DNA of 64,000 bases from Ypsolopha sequella (GCA_934047225.1 OW203992.1:12885501-12949500), one strand, 5' to 3'. Positions 25,740 to 37,384 are shown, counted from the stretch's first letter. Notes: generated from the letters alone by a model not told the origin. Numbers and translations are program-made.

Positions 25740-27340
25740 TAAAAATCATTACCAACACCAAAGAAAAAGTTAAAGAAAACAACTTGATTATAACTAAAGC
25801 TGACAAAGGCAATACCGTAATTATCACAACAAAAGATAAATATGATGTAAAATTGGTGATTATCTTTCGGACACTACATTTGAAGAGCCTAAGAAAGACC
25901 CTACTAAATAATACTCTGATGCTGTTTAATTAAAGAGACGATTAAAACTGCAAATTGTGTTTTTACTATGACAGATATAAACTCAAGGTGATGAACCCAC
26001 TAGTTCCGAAACTCCATGGTTATTATAAATTGCACAAGACTGGAATTCCAATTCATCCGGTGGTGGTGGCTTACGCGGTAGCACCTGCATACCACTTAGC
26101 CGCAACAATCAACACAATTTTTAAAGACCATACTCACTTTGTGCCTTTATATAAGGTAGAAAATAGTATTGATTACGGGAACAAAATTGTGCAATTCAAT
26201 TTTTGTATCTTTTGACGTCAAATTTTATTTTCGTGCATTTCACTTGATAAAGTGCAATCGATGAAATGCTTGTAGAAACCGTTGTAGAACCACGAAAAAT
26301 TATAGACATAGAACACACTATTTCTGTATGCTTTGATCAGAATTACTTTGTCTTTTCTGATAAAATCAATAAACAAACAAAAGGCCTTGCAATGGGTATA
26401 TAGTCCATTATTCTTATTATGCGCAGACATATGTTTATATAAATAACATTGAAAATCGTATACACAATATTAGAAAATTTCAAGCACACAGGTTACTGGT
26501 ATTGATATGTTGACGACATTATTTGCCTCTGGACCAGTACAACTGACGAATTAAATAAGTTTTTAACATTTATTTATTTTATTGGCAAAAATATTGAATT
26601 CACTGCTGAAATTATACATGATTTACTGAATTTTTTAGATTTGACAGTTGAAATAATAGACCCATAACACTTTTTTTTTATTTATAGAAAACCAACTTTT
26701 AGTGACAACATAATTCACTGTGAATCTTAACACCCCGTAGCCCACAAACATGCTGCTTTATATTCAATGGTATATAGACTACTTTCAAACCCATTAAACT
26801 AATTTAATTACAGCAGTGAATTAAATACCATTCAAACTTTAGCGTTTTATAATGGTTACTCCCCCACATTGGTTGACATGATAAATCCACAAAAAACAAA
26901 CAAAATTAGCATTACAATTATCGTATCAAGGAGATATTTTTAACAAAACCACACAAAAAGAGCCAAATCAATGGTCTAGTAGGATACCATTTTTGGAGGA
27001 ACATTCATATAAAACTAGGATTTTTCGCATCTCCAAACCAGCATTTTACACTATGCATTCCTTAAAAAATTCACTCTGCCATAATAAAGATAAAAACTTC
27101 AAATTTTAGACATAATAAAACGGATTCGAACTTTGCAGAACATCTGATTTCCGATGACACCTTTGACGCTAAGAAAGATTTCAAAGCCGTTCACATTTGT
27201 AATAAATACAAAAAACTTAATGCTTTAGAAGCCCTACAAATCAATAAACTAGTACTCCTTAACCAATACACGATTCTAAACCATCAACTTGACAATAATA
27301 GATCCCCCCATTACAATATCTTATAAATTGACATTGCTTG
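25740..27340 (+). pseudogene. decayed Penelope-like retroelement (reverse transcriptase)
   Basis: Read across frameshifts and stops on the + strand, the order of motifs is that of Penelope-like elements. First comes NNLIITKADKGNTVIITTKD (about 25778-25840), then PLVPKLHGYYKLHKTGIPIH (25990-26055, the PKLYG.PKIHK motif), then SFDV (about 26207), KGLAMGI*SPLFLLCADIYL (26380-26440), YVDD, the catalytic loop (26509-26520), FLDLTVEI (26632-26655) and AHKHAALYSMVYR (26740-26775). The C-terminal NFAEHL at about 27130 is the tail of the GIY-YIG endonuclease domain, but the GIY-YIG core itself is absent, apparently deleted between about 27080 and 27110. More than ten in-frame stops make it inactive. 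It lies in the sense orientation within the antiporter's large intron. Confidence 0.8.
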
Positions 27341-28145
27341 CACACATTTTTACATAATTTAAAATTTAGTGACTTTAGAGCTTGTACACGGGGAATCTGT
27401 GGGACAAGTATACCTAGAGATCTCTGAACCATAATTTGCAAAAAAGACCACATCCCTAATCGCGGCGCAGTCCCAATACCATCCTGGAGACTGTAGCCGA
27501 CAGATTTACGTCGCCACTATGGAGATGCTTTGTGCGGAGAGTGATCATGGAGACCTGCTCATCTCCTTGATCGCTCTTGGTACATGTTTCATAGTGTTTT
27601 TGTATAGTTACTAAGTATTGTTAGGTTTTTGTGTATTGTATTTTATTTTTATTTTTTTACTTGTTAATAACCTACTATTATGTCTACTAATATTCTACGG
27701 ATCCAAAGTTGTCCGAAATAAAAGGATTTTATTTTTTTGTCATTATTATTTATTAGAATTATTCTTTATTTTGTCTTAATCAATTCTAATTTATGTATAA
27801 TTACAATTTTATTTTATATTTAAATAACACGAGATTAAAATTCCCCACTTTTTAGGCAAAAATTTTGGGCTGGTATTTACAAGAACAGATAAATAAACGA
27901 TTAGCCTCACTCCAAAAATATATTAGTGTCATTGATCGCACTGATTGATAGAAACTATTTATTGTGTAATTAAGATCTTGTAATAATTCTGTTGATAATG
28001 CCATAAAGGCGAAACCGGTCAGGAAGTCCTCAATAAATTTGTGGGTTTTTTGTGATTTTCTGTTCATAATATATAGTAACTATCCCGTTGTTTTATTTTT
28101 CACATTTTAGTACAAAAATTATAGTTGTGTGTGTCAGCTAAGGTA
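27341..28145. other. AT-rich intron sequence, no gene seen
   Basis: 27430-27590 is slightly GC-richer, possibly untranslated sequence of the preceding retroelement. Short ORFs on the minus strand have no recognisable domain. Confidence 0.4.
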
Positions 28146-28149
28146 AATA

Positions 28150-28415
28150 ATGACCGTGTCTCCAAGGTTATTTTTAGTAACAATGTCATACCATAAAACA
28201 TTATCATGGGCTCCTTGTGTGGAATCTCTCAGCAAAAATATGTATGGTACTGAAGCGTCTGCAAAACTTTCTGCCAATCAAAACCAAAATTATGCTAGCG
28301 CAATCTTTTCTTCTTTCTATTTTGGATTATGCGGACACTTTTCATTTGGACCTCACTGAAGAGCTTCTCAATAAACTTGAACGTCTCCAAAATCTCTGTA
28401 TTCGTAAAAAGTCTG
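28150..28415 (+). pseudogene. LINE reverse transcriptase C-terminal fragment (CR1/jockey type)
   Basis: Two frames together read VTMSYHKTLSWAPCVESLSKNMY, then LKRLQNFLPIKTKIMLAQSF and LDYADTFHLDLTEELLNKLE RLQNLCIR. This is the region downstream of the RT catalytic core in CR1/jockey LINEs. One frameshift separates the halves. The same protein segment occurs on the minus strand at 44407-44589. After LCIR the homology ends and unrelated sequence follows. Confidence 0.7.
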
Positions 28416-28581
28416 CAAAAAGGATGTATCTAAATTTTTTTTTCAGACATAGAATATCACAAGTTCATGGTTTAAAAGGAATTAGAAAAAAAAAACAAAA
28501 TCAGAATAAGCCCGCTTTAAAGTTGCCTGTCCATTTACACCCAGTATTTATGTTAATTTGGAATGCATTAACTAAAAATAA

Positions 28582-28998
28582 TAGGTCTTTGCCTATGAAA
28601 TTGCCGAAATTTTCTTACAGATTCATGAGTTCACAATTCCTGTAATTCAATAGCTATTTATTATTTGTTTTTTGTTTGAAAGGTGATATTAAGGTTTTAC
28701 ATCTACGTACTACATTTTGTTTTTATTGTCAGTTTGATAACCAAAATTAAAATTTCAAACAAACAGTCCGTCCTAAATGCCATCCATTTCCATGAAAAGA
28801 TTCATAATCATTTTTAAAGCTGACATTTTTTAAACTAAATTAATGGTGCTGTTAGCTTAATGTTGTCTCATTCATACACAAAAGAAATAACATAACTTGG
28901 ATTTTTCATTCCTAAAAAAATGCAAAAATGTTAGTACTGAAAATTGAGTTTCCTTCAAATTCTCTATAGAAAACGGCAATTTCATATGTAAATACCTG
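28582..28998. mobile_element. MITE, copy 3 (same family as 6530-6954)
   Basis: TIRs TAGGTCTTTGCCTATGAAAT / ATTTCATATGTAAATACCTG. Same orientation as copy 1 and opposite to copy 2. The interior (gattcatgagttc, attcaatagctattt, tccatttccatgaaaagatt) is strongly conserved between the copies. Confidence 0.65.
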
Positions 28999-29590
28999 CT
29001 ATCAACGGTCGATAAATAAATTTAAATTGATAAAAAACAATAACAGAAATAACGAATTATATAGGTATATCTTTGGAAAGTCCAAAAAAATTGGACTTAG
29101 CTTCAATTGGTTATTTTCATCATCTGATGCGTTTTTGAAAAAAACCCGTAAATTATGCAAATGTAGTACGCACTCGTAGTTTCATGGGAAAAATAGAATC
29201 ATGATATTTTTTATGATCTCTACGAATATAAAGGCACGACAATTGAAACTTAGTTAATCATTCTAGGATCTTATCACGCGACCTTTATCGTTACAATTCT
29301 TTTCTAGGAAACAATAGTCATAACGATTATTTCTTCACGAATGATTTTGTCCGAGTAATTGTATAAAACATTATTGATGACAAATTATAGGGTTCCATCA
29401 AAACCCTTGTATTTAATATGTACACCGTCAAATGGGGTGACTTTCAAATTACGGGGCGATTCCGATGAAAATCGACTTTTCACAGAGATGAGACCTAGCT
29501 AGATCGATTTTACTGCCTCGAAAACCTCTGTACTATGAATTTTATCGAAATCCTTAGAGCCGTTTTTTATAGCCCGATTATATACCTATA
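28999..29590. other. AT-rich intron sequence, no gene seen
   Basis: A short GGTTCC-like remnant is at 29390-29420 (tatagggttccatcaaaacc). Nothing else recognised. Confidence 0.45.
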
Positions 29591-29595
29591 TATAT

Positions 29596-29880
29596 ATATA
29601 TATATATACAAGGTGACTTTTTGACCATCGTCCAAATTCATACTGGTGGCTTGGTAAATGATGAGTATCATGGATCAATAACAATTTTTGTGAAATTCGT
29701 AAAATTAAATTTCGACTCCCCATAGTGATTCACTCGGGACTGGAAGTGAATTTCTATGGGAAGACGAAATTTCATTTTACGAATTTCACAAAAATTGTTT
29801 TGATCCAAGATACTGACCACTTATCAAGCCTCCAGTATGAATTTGGACGATGATCAAAAAGTCACCTTGTATATATATAA
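29596..29880. mobile_element. palindromic MITE (ACAAGGTGACTTTTTGA ends)
   Basis: tacaaggtgactttttgacc at the left and ggtgatc-type atcaaaaagtcaccttgta at the right. The arms extend about 125 bp (aaattcatactgg, gatcaataacaatttttgtg). It sits in (TA)n at 29587-29608. A single diverged end is also seen near 62035-62090. Confidence 0.7.
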
Positions 29881-30671
29881 TATGGAGGGGACGAATAAAG
29901 ATGATATTTTTGATGGTCGTAGATAAAGTATTGTGTGCAACTGAACATAATTAGACAAAAGCAGAGTGAGGATGGGTGCAAATAATAACGGGAAGACTTT
30001 GATACAATATACTTGATATAAAATAATTATATATATTATTGAATAAATGTAAATATAAATAATTGATATAAAATACACTATATCAGAAAAAATACAAAAT
30101 TTCATGTGTAGCGTGAAAGATAAATTGTTTAAAAAAAAACTTCAGTAAATTTGCTGTAACACGCACGAAAATTTTACATAAAAGGGCATAAAGTTTAGTT
30201 TACTTAGTAATTTTCTCAAATTAGTTGTCAGCTTACGATATTCGACCACTTATCGCGGTCAATTCGTCACTCTGTAACAGCGTCCTTAATAAGCTCAAAT
30301 TAGGCCCCCCTTTTCAACGTCAAAACTTAATTTTAGCAATCCATTTGCAGTACAAGTACATTCCAATTGCAATCGGCCCTACTGTAGATCGATATAGGTA
30401 GAGTGGTTTCCGAAAAAATAAGGTATTTGCTCATACCACTTTTGCCATTTCCACGAGCATCTATCGAATCGAATCATCATCCTTAAAGTATGGATCATGA
30501 TCATGATCTGAAATCAACATAATAATAGTTACACTTATTTGGGAACAATCTTGGAAATTTTTAAATTTTTGCTTCCCAGATAATTTTCCGTTTACGGGTG
30601 ACAGACTTAGACCCGAGTTCGCCAACTACAACATAATCATTGATTACGTAACCACTCTGTTAGCATTTAAC

Positions 30672-30882
30672 AATTAACATTATATCATTGCAGTATAGAA
30701 ACGCAGAAATAAAAGTAAATCTGGATGTGAGGAGCTCTGAACCGGGAATCGAACCCGGGACCTCTCGCTTGCCGGGCGATTGCAAGCGAGAGGTCCCGGG
30801 TTCGATTCCCGGTTCAGAGCTCCTCACATCCAGATTTACTTTTATTTCTGCGTTTCTATACTGCAATGATATAATGTTAATT
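30672..30882. repeat. 101-bp-arm palindrome containing a tRNA-type T-arm
   Basis: The arms 30672-30772 and 30782-30882 are perfect or near-perfect reverse complements around a 9-bp centre, cgggcgatt. Each arm carries CCGGGTTCGATTCCCGG, which folds as a canonical tRNA T-arm and includes the pol III B box. The two ORFs at 30660-30866 (-) and 30688-30945 (+) are the same peptide read from each arm, not genes. It lies between 12-bp direct repeats catttaacaatt (30664-30675, 30949-30960). Confidence 0.8.
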
Positions 30883-31322
30883 TATATCTCCTTGCGATGG
30901 ATAAATCGCCAAGTGTTCAAACATAGAAATTTATTTCTGACATAGTTACATTTAACAATTGTTTAAACTAACCGCGTTTATTTTGAGTTCATCATTGATT
31001 TTTAACCAACGGTTAAATAACCAAACGTTTTTGAATGAATGTGACGTATATTGAGCGAATGGTAAAACATTACTATGTCAAGATGGCAATGTCTCCGCTT
31101 ATCTTTGCTTCTACCCGAACGACATCCTAAAATGATTGTATAATATTATAATACCACAAAATATAATATCTGTATTGTCAATGCCATATCCGTAACGTGA
31201 ACGTCTTTGTTATTTAGCATCCTTTGTACTGTCAAGTCAGTCGATTTGTCTTGTCAAACGAAAATTTTTTCGTCGTGCGTGAATGTGATTGTGAAGTTTT
31301 AATTTCTTTTCTTTTATTTGAT

Positions 31323-31592
31323 TTATATCAGTGAATATGGAAGAACTAAATCCAGTAATTCCAAGGCACTATGTTTGTATAAACGAAATCTTGTACCAAA
31401 TGCTTTCTTGTCATATTCCTCGAAATAATTGCGCCGTGTTTGGAACATACGGGGAGCGCGCAAAATTCTTTCGATCTCTTCAAAGTCATCTAGCACATTA
31501 TCCTCTTCAAATATATAATTTAAAGCGTCTTGCATTTTTATGTTAACGAAGTGATGGATCCAGCACAATTCACACGGAGCCCTCCTAACCAA
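31323..31592 (-). pseudogene. HARBI1-like transposase, N-terminal fragment
   Basis: An 89-codon frame. Residues 19-40 (MQDALNYIFEEDNVLDDFEE) are an acidic N-terminus, then APRMFQTRRNYFEEYDKKAF and GTRFRLYKHSALELLDLVLP, which resemble the start of insect HARBI1-like nucleases (the FRLSK..... .LLDL.. region). The complete family is about 350-400 residues. Here the frame stops right after this block and the DDE nuclease core is missing, so the element cannot encode its own transposase. The sense strand is opposite to the host gene. The real start is probably Met19 rather than Met1. Confidence 0.65.
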
Positions 31593-31751
31593 TGATTAAA
31601 CCAAGTTGGCTAGTTGGTTTAAGCTAATCAGTTGATTACAGTACTTAACCAATGGTTAATGCCTGATGAACAGTAAAATATTGTTAATCAGCCGTTTATG
31701 GTTTAAACAGCTGTTTAAACTTTAAACATCTGTTGATGAACTCGGGTCTTA

Positions 31752-32704
31752 AAGACTTAACTTATCGTTAGGCAACTTGTTGCATTAATTGATTTTTTAA
31801 AAATATTTAGAAACAATATTATAAGCTTTAGTCTAAGCGCCTAGTCGTAAACTAACTGCAATTTATATTACTCGAAGCGTTTGGTTTTGTCACTCACTGA
31901 TTGTCTTCAAAGTTGTTGCTTTCTGATATTACTCATAAAAACCTGTAAAATCGTTATATGCTGAATTATACGATATTCCAACGACATATACGAGGTATAG
32001 GCATACTCTTCGTTATTATAGTGCGTTCAAGTTTATCTAGAACTAATTATGAGTGATTGATTAAGCGGATTTCAACTAAATAAATATGAAGCGGTTGTTT
32101 TTCTTTGAATTTCTAATAATTCTATCTACAAAAGGAGGGGATGGACGAGCTTTTCAAAACTTTAAAATTTCATTTCTTTCAATAGAGTGTTCAAACGACG
32201 AGACGCAAAATAACTTTGCTTGCCGAGCAAAACACACAATTTTCACCTCACTACAGCGAGGAAAATACTAGGTGCAAGATACATGTAGTAATACAAGTAC
32301 GCTGGACATGGTGTGCCGTACAAAATGAAAGTTCTTAACAATTAAAGTTTATAACACTAGCTACAAAAATAACGTCAATAAAGCCGATTCTGAAGGCTTT
32401 CATTTTAGTTTAAGTGCTGTCAAAACTAAATTTTCTTCATTGCAAAACAGTCATTAAGTTTTTGGAACAGAAGCTAAATTACTTTGGAAATATTCAAGTC
32501 TAACACTAAAATTAAAGACTTCAGAATCGGCTTTACTTTCTCATCTTTATCATTAGTTCCTAGTACGCTCACGTCACTTACTGCAGCGATCAACGCCAAA
32601 ATGGCGATAATCAAATTGCTTCACTATCAGGTCGTCAATAGCCAGTCCAGATAAGAGTCAGTGGTGCAAGTAATAACGTCACAGCAATAACAAAAAAATA
32701 CAAC
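31752..32704. other. AT-rich intron sequence, no gene seen
   Basis: An inverted pair acttcagaatcggctttac (32518-32536) with aagccgattctgaag (32380-32394) suggests a small hairpin element at about 32360-32540. The ORF at 32086-32271 is unsupported. Confidence 0.4.
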
Positions 32705-32705
32705 C

Positions 32706-32997
32706 TTTTTTAGGGTTCCGTACCTAAAAGGTACAAAAGGAACCTTTATGGTGAGACTCCGTTGTCCGTCCGTCCGTATGTCAGAGCCTCATAAATTTAG
32801 CACCGTTAAAGATAAAGACATGAAATTTAGCAGGAAAATAGCATTTGCTCACATATAAAAAAAATATGAAAAATCATAATATTTCCAAAACAAAAGTGCA
32901 AAAAATAAAAAATATTATTGACAATGACAAAATTAAACTTAACATTCCGTATTGTACCCTAAGTACGCGAGTCTGACTTGCGCTTGGCCTGTTTTTA
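32706..32997 (+). repeat. GGTTCCGTA-family repeat, internally deleted copy
   Basis: The start tttttagggttccgtaccta and the end accctaagtacgcgagtctg acttgcgcttggcctgttttt are only 290 bp apart, versus 530 bp at 18477. Confidence 0.7.
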
Positions 32998-32999
32998 TT

Positions 33000-33960
33000 T
33001 TTCATGCAATCATCGTGCTGGCCAGTGCGATTGTTCTTAAAATGAGGCTGACGCACTGACATGATAGAAACCTTTTTTGAAACCTTTTCCACGCTAGCGG
33101 ATAATAGTACATTGTTCACCGAGGGAAGAAAGGGGAAGATTACCAACGAGGGTGTAGTTTGAGGCCCGAGGCGAAGCCAAGGGCCTCAATACACACGAGT
33201 TGGGAATCGCACTTTCTCCCGAGTGATACATAGTACTTTATACTACACCTGCGAGGAAATAGTATCATTTTACTTTTAATCAAGATACAATAAAAGAAAC
33301 CGACTGACTCGCGTGCGATTGTCACTTTTTATTTCCTTTTTTTTTTTTTTCATTTTCCCACTAAGTGGAAAGGCAAAGGGATCTTAGCCCATACAGCCAT
33401 GTTTGACGTTATAGTTTTTTATGTTTATATGCACTATCCTCTTCTGTTGAGGATCATCTGAAAGGTCTGTCCTGTCTAAGTCACTGTCCTGTCGTTTCCG
33501 CTATAATGATAGCCTTATAACGCAAATACAACAGGGTTAGAAAAAACACACGAAAAGGCACAGCCCGCACTTTTATTTTTTATTATGTGCAGGAAAAGCA
33601 AGTGGCCAGTATCATTTTTCGAGTTTTATGTACGAGTTCGCAAAATAATACTGGCCACTTGGCCACTTGCTCATTCTTTATGTTATTTAAAAAAAAACAG
33701 CACGTTAACAATGGATTTGCATATACTTTTTCTGCCCGCTCCAGCACGTTAACAATGAATTTTCATACACTTTTGCCGCCCGCATATTTGTATGACAGTA
33801 ATGACGTATTTTCTGCATCGTTTTCAACAAAGAAAGAAGGTACTTTCCGAGCAGGTGTAGTATAAAAGCTCTTTCGCACGCCAATTTCCGTAGAGGGAGT
33901 AAAATTTTCTACTCTCTCTACGGAAATTTTGAATGGCAAAACTTTCCGAGCTTGTGAGGT
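33000..33960. repeat. composite repeat region with GCGAAGC core, tandem duplication and hairpin
   Basis: The inverted pair ggtgtagtttgag (33150) / tactacacc (33241) brackets gcccgaggcgaagccaaggg cc. Further on are agcacgttaacaatg.attt.cata, repeated twice at 33698-33775, and a hairpin atttccgtagag / ctctctacggaaat at 33886-33930. The ORF at 33587-33865 is made of these repeats. Confidence 0.5.
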
Positions 33961-35040
33961 GAAAAAAAACTTGTTGTGCGTGGGTTGAGCGAAAATAATT
34001 TGTCTATTTTTGCATACTATTATTAAGATTTTTATTTATCTGTGTATGTCTGAGCCAAGTTTCAGCTCTGTAAATCTAAGTAGACTTTGAGATTTAAATG
34101 TGTGATATACTGTATGTCACATACAGACACGAAGTTAGGAGGTTAGTTTAAGTTTCTTAAATTGGCTACGAAACTCTAATAATTAGAAAAATCACATCAT
34201 ACTAATAATTGAATTTTTGCCCTTTAAATTTTTTACATTTTTATTTTTGTCTATTACGTACAATAGTCTTGCCATTTGATACAGTCCAATAATTTCTGAG
34301 ATCTAAAAGTTTGATAGACAGACATGACAAAATTATAGGCTGATTACCCTTCAAATGAGGATGTTGTAATAGTTTAATACGTTAGATACAAGAAGAGATG
34401 GTTAAGCGCCTGACCGTAAAGTAACGGCAAGTTACAATACTGAAAAATATTTACTCACATAGTATTACTTGCAGTAAGGAAGGGTACAAACAAAAAAAAA
34501 TATTTTCGCTTGAGGTTTCTATTATGATTAATTAAATAATAAACGCTAAAATTGCAACGAAAAGACGTAACCGACCGAATCCAAGTAATGAATTCAATCG
34601 TTTATGATTCTGTGTGGCCTTTGTAGTAGCACAGCACTTAATTACTTAGCAAAAAAAATTAGCAAAAAAAGCACAAAAATTACTTAGCAAAAAAAAAATT
34701 AAGATGCTAAGATTGATAAAACAGATTAGGACAGAAGGCGCGTGTAAAGTGACGTCACCTGCGCGAGCGTAGTCCGCACAAGAAGCTTCTCGAGTAAGTA
34801 TCATCCCCGCGAAGTGTTGCCAGCACGTTCTAAATGGAACGAAATGCGTTATTTTTCAAGCACTTGCGTTCTTTCCATTGTTTTTCAGTTTACATACGCG
34901 ACATAAAATAAATCCTCACTCGTACCCTGGATATAATCATGTTTTTCTGTAAGGATGTTCACAGTGACTTGTTTTGACATATTTTGTTTTTGTAAACGTT
35001 AAGTGTGTGTCTGTTGAAAAACCTAAATAAGTAAATATAT
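33961..35040. other. AT-rich intron sequence, no gene seen
   Basis: A local tandem of ttacttagcaaaaaaaa units lies at 34645-34700. No coding frame. Confidence 0.45.
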
Positions 35041-35042
35041 AT

Positions 35043-35226
35043 TCTCAAGACTTACAGTACTTCCAAAGTAATAATGCGCATACAAATCAATAGCCGAGCG
35101 ACCGGACGTACCACGTGACGTTATTGATTGTATAGAAAGTACGAAAGTATAAAGAAATACGAACTTTGCCGAACAGTGGCGAAGATTTGTATGCGCATTA
35201 TTACTTTGGGAGTACTGTACTTGAGT
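35043..35226. mobile_element. short MITE with ~45-bp TIRs
   Basis: ctcaagacttacagtacttc c..aagtaataatgcgcatacaaatc is mirrored by gatttgtatgcgcattatta ctttgg..agtactgtacttgag. Only about 95 bp separate the arms. Confidence 0.7.
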
Positions 35227-35825
35227 GAGAAAAAAAGAAATTATTCTTTCAGCACCATATAAAGCTGAATGGGCTCCGATACTTTTGCCTTTTTGCAGCT
35301 CAAGGGACGCCAGCATGACAGGCTACCTACTGGCAGTTCTTATTCTGGCGTCATATCCGTTTAATCGTTTACAAATAAATAGGGGGCTTGAACCGCAGGT
35401 GTCTGTACATTACGTAGTAATAAAAACCTTGAAATAAAATAAAAATACGTTTATTCATTACAAAATTTTTAACATTAAGAGTATTAACGTCAGGGCCCCG
35501 TGGTAGTTACAGGAACTGAAGTACAGGAAGCTTGAAATCTTTATGCTTTGTATTAATTATGATTTTTCAGTTGCGTTCCTTCATCTAAAATTTCGTTCCT
35601 TTTCCGTTCCAAATCTCTTTTCAGTATTAGCATTTGGCAACACTCATCCATTTACTTCACGCCCACCTTTTGTATTGGCCCGAAATGTATGTATCAGTAT
35701 CTTATCATAACATTTACAATGAAGAACTCAACGTTGATGCATAGCAACTGTATTTCCTCTGATTCTATAGCCAGCTACCGGCTTCACCACACTAACCCGT
35801 TCGGACAAAGTCCTTGGCTGTTTTT

Positions 35826-36935
35826 AACCCTTAACTGGTGTCGCTGAAATAGGTAACATAGTTGGTATCGGGGGTTAAAAGTGACACCGATGTAGGAAAA
35901 TTAAAAAAGCGGCATATTTTCAAATTTAAATTTTCCGTTTTTAATTTGATTAAAACAAGTTTGGGAATTACAAATCACACTTATTTTTTAATTAGCTGGA
36001 CTCTTGTTTTTAGGGTTCCGTACCCGAAGAATACCTAATGGGGTCCTAGGTATTACTAAGCCTCCGTTGTCTGTCTGTACGTCTGTTACAGAGGTCTACA
36101 GCTTTGGCCGGTAGCCAGTTGAAATTTTCACAAAATACGTGTTGATTAACCCATGGTGTCTCCATACGAAAAACCTCTAAAATGTTGGATGACGAAAGTG
36201 ACGTTATTTGTTTCTGCTCTATCTTAAAGATACAATACATACAAGTTTGAAATTTGCTCGGATTGTTGTACATGTTTCAAAATAAAACGACAAATAACAA
36301 AAAATAGGGTTCCGTACTCAAAGGGTGCCAAATTATTTGTCTGGCGCTACCATTTTAGCGGCTTATTTTTTTGTTTCCTTGATGTTGTTATGGCATCTAT
36401 ATAGTATTATTTTCTTACTATAATGTTTTTAGGGCTCCGTTCCCGTTTGTGTGTTGATACGGAACCCTTTGTGTGCGAATCCAACACGCACTTGACCAAC
36501 TTATTTAAATCAATTTTACAAGATTCGATCTTTGATGGCCTACAACTATAAAAAATAACTCGAAAACTATCGACTTTTTACCGAGGTCATATTTTGATTT
36601 TCTGGTCACTCATGAGCTGGCTTATCAGCCCTCCAAGGAATGACGTTGTCTTTTGACATATCCTGTACAGTATAAATAAAAAAAAAACTTCTTTTTGAAA
36701 TAAATAAGAAATATTACTCTTTCTTAATGTGATTTTAAACCAAGGCAGTATACGTACCTTCCGCTCCTGACAATGTTAGACCGACGAAGCGCGTGCGTCT
36801 CCCGTCGCACGTCGCGTCGCGACAATGAGATTACATAGATTAGAGCGCAAGAGTTTAAATAATTAGACTACAAAGTTATGATGCGAAATAAATAGCACTG
36901 GGGTTATTTTTGACCCCCAATACCAGTTAAGGGTT
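35826..36935. mobile_element. TIR element enclosing GGTTCC repeats
   Basis: AACCCTTAACTGGT at 35826-35839 is mirrored by ACCAGTTAAGGGTT at 36922-36935, followed inward by ggtat(c/t)gggggt on both sides. The interior holds GGTTCCGTAC-type copies at 36010-36500 and a short GC-rich stretch at 36765-36835. No transposase is seen. Confidence 0.5.
36008..36505 (+). repeat. GGTTCCGTA-family repeat cluster
   Basis: Starts of the family appear at 36010 (tagggttccgtacccgaaga) and 36305 (tagggttccgtactcaaagg), and a family end at 36455-36505 (tacggaaccctttgtgtgcg ... acgcacttgacc). Confidence 0.6.
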
Positions 36936-37300
36936 AGTCGTCATGTCACAATATTCATCGCTGTGAGGGTGCATGCAGCGCGGACGCTGTTATACGAGCC
37001 ATGTTTGTACCAAATCGTATAAACAAGCCTGCTAGTTCCCGTCAGCGTCACCGCGTTAACGCAGAGCAGCGCCGGCGCAGACAGTCACTCGCGAGCCAGC
37101 AGCGACGCAATCGGCCGCCTCAGGCAATGAGTTAACACGCATTTCTATGGCAGAAAACTTACTGTTGCTCTCGTGCGATTTTTTCGAACGTCGGCCAATG
37201 ACCGCCCCGTCGCCGACCGGCGAATCTGAGCGAGAGGAGCTAGTCACGTGCCCGGGGTGAGGAGCGGCGGGCGCCTCGCTCACCGTACCACCTCTCAGCG

Positions 37301-37306
37301 TATAAG
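37301..37306 (+). promoter_or_regulatory. TATA-like box of the internal promoter
   Basis: TATAAG lies 128 bp before the candidate isoform-B start codon, in a GC-rich stretch (37020-37430). It would place transcription start near 37330. No clear TCAGT initiator was seen at that point, so the assignment is tentative. Confidence 0.4.
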
Positions 37307-37354
37307 ATGCACTCTCGGTACGGCATATGTGTGGAGCGTGCTGAGCTGAACGGC

Positions 37355-37384
37355 ATGCCCACGCGCACTCACACCGCTCGCTAA
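37355..37384 (+). other. upstream ORF in the isoform-B leader
   Basis: A nine-codon ORF (MPTRTHTAR, then stop) lies in the predicted 5' leader, about 45 bases before the main ATG. It would be translated first if transcription starts near 37330. Confidence 0.4.

Larger units (their letters stand above)
30610..31748 (-). mobile_element. PIF/Harbinger DNA transposon, deleted, with TTA target duplication
   Basis: The termini GACCCGAGTTC (30610-30620) and GAACTCGGGTC (31738-31748) are exact inverted repeats and extend further imperfectly. Both are flanked by TTA (30607-30609 and 31749-31751), the 3-bp target duplication typical of Harbinger. A transposase N-terminal fragment is encoded inside on the minus strand, and a palindromic element has inserted near the left end. 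Subterminal DNA is rich in ttaacca/ggttaa and gtttaaac palindromes. Confidence 0.8.

Noticed and set aside
30740..30830. Possible functional tRNA gene
   Set aside because: Only the T-arm is canonical. The palindrome leaves no proper D-arm, A box or acceptor stem, and the structure is duplicated in inverse.
30660..30945. Two overlapping ORFs on opposite strands with nearly the same protein sequence
   Set aside because: They are the two arms of one palindrome read from each strand, so the identity reflects DNA symmetry and not duplicated coding sequence.
33587..33865. 92-codon ORF on the + strand
   Set aside because: Made of a local tandem duplication and repeat fragments, with no recognisable domain.
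36763..36835. Minus-strand GC-rich exon with a gtacgt donor, suggesting a divergent promoter
   Set aside because: It lies within the TIR element 35826-36935 and no partner exon was found. The donor match alone is weak evidence.
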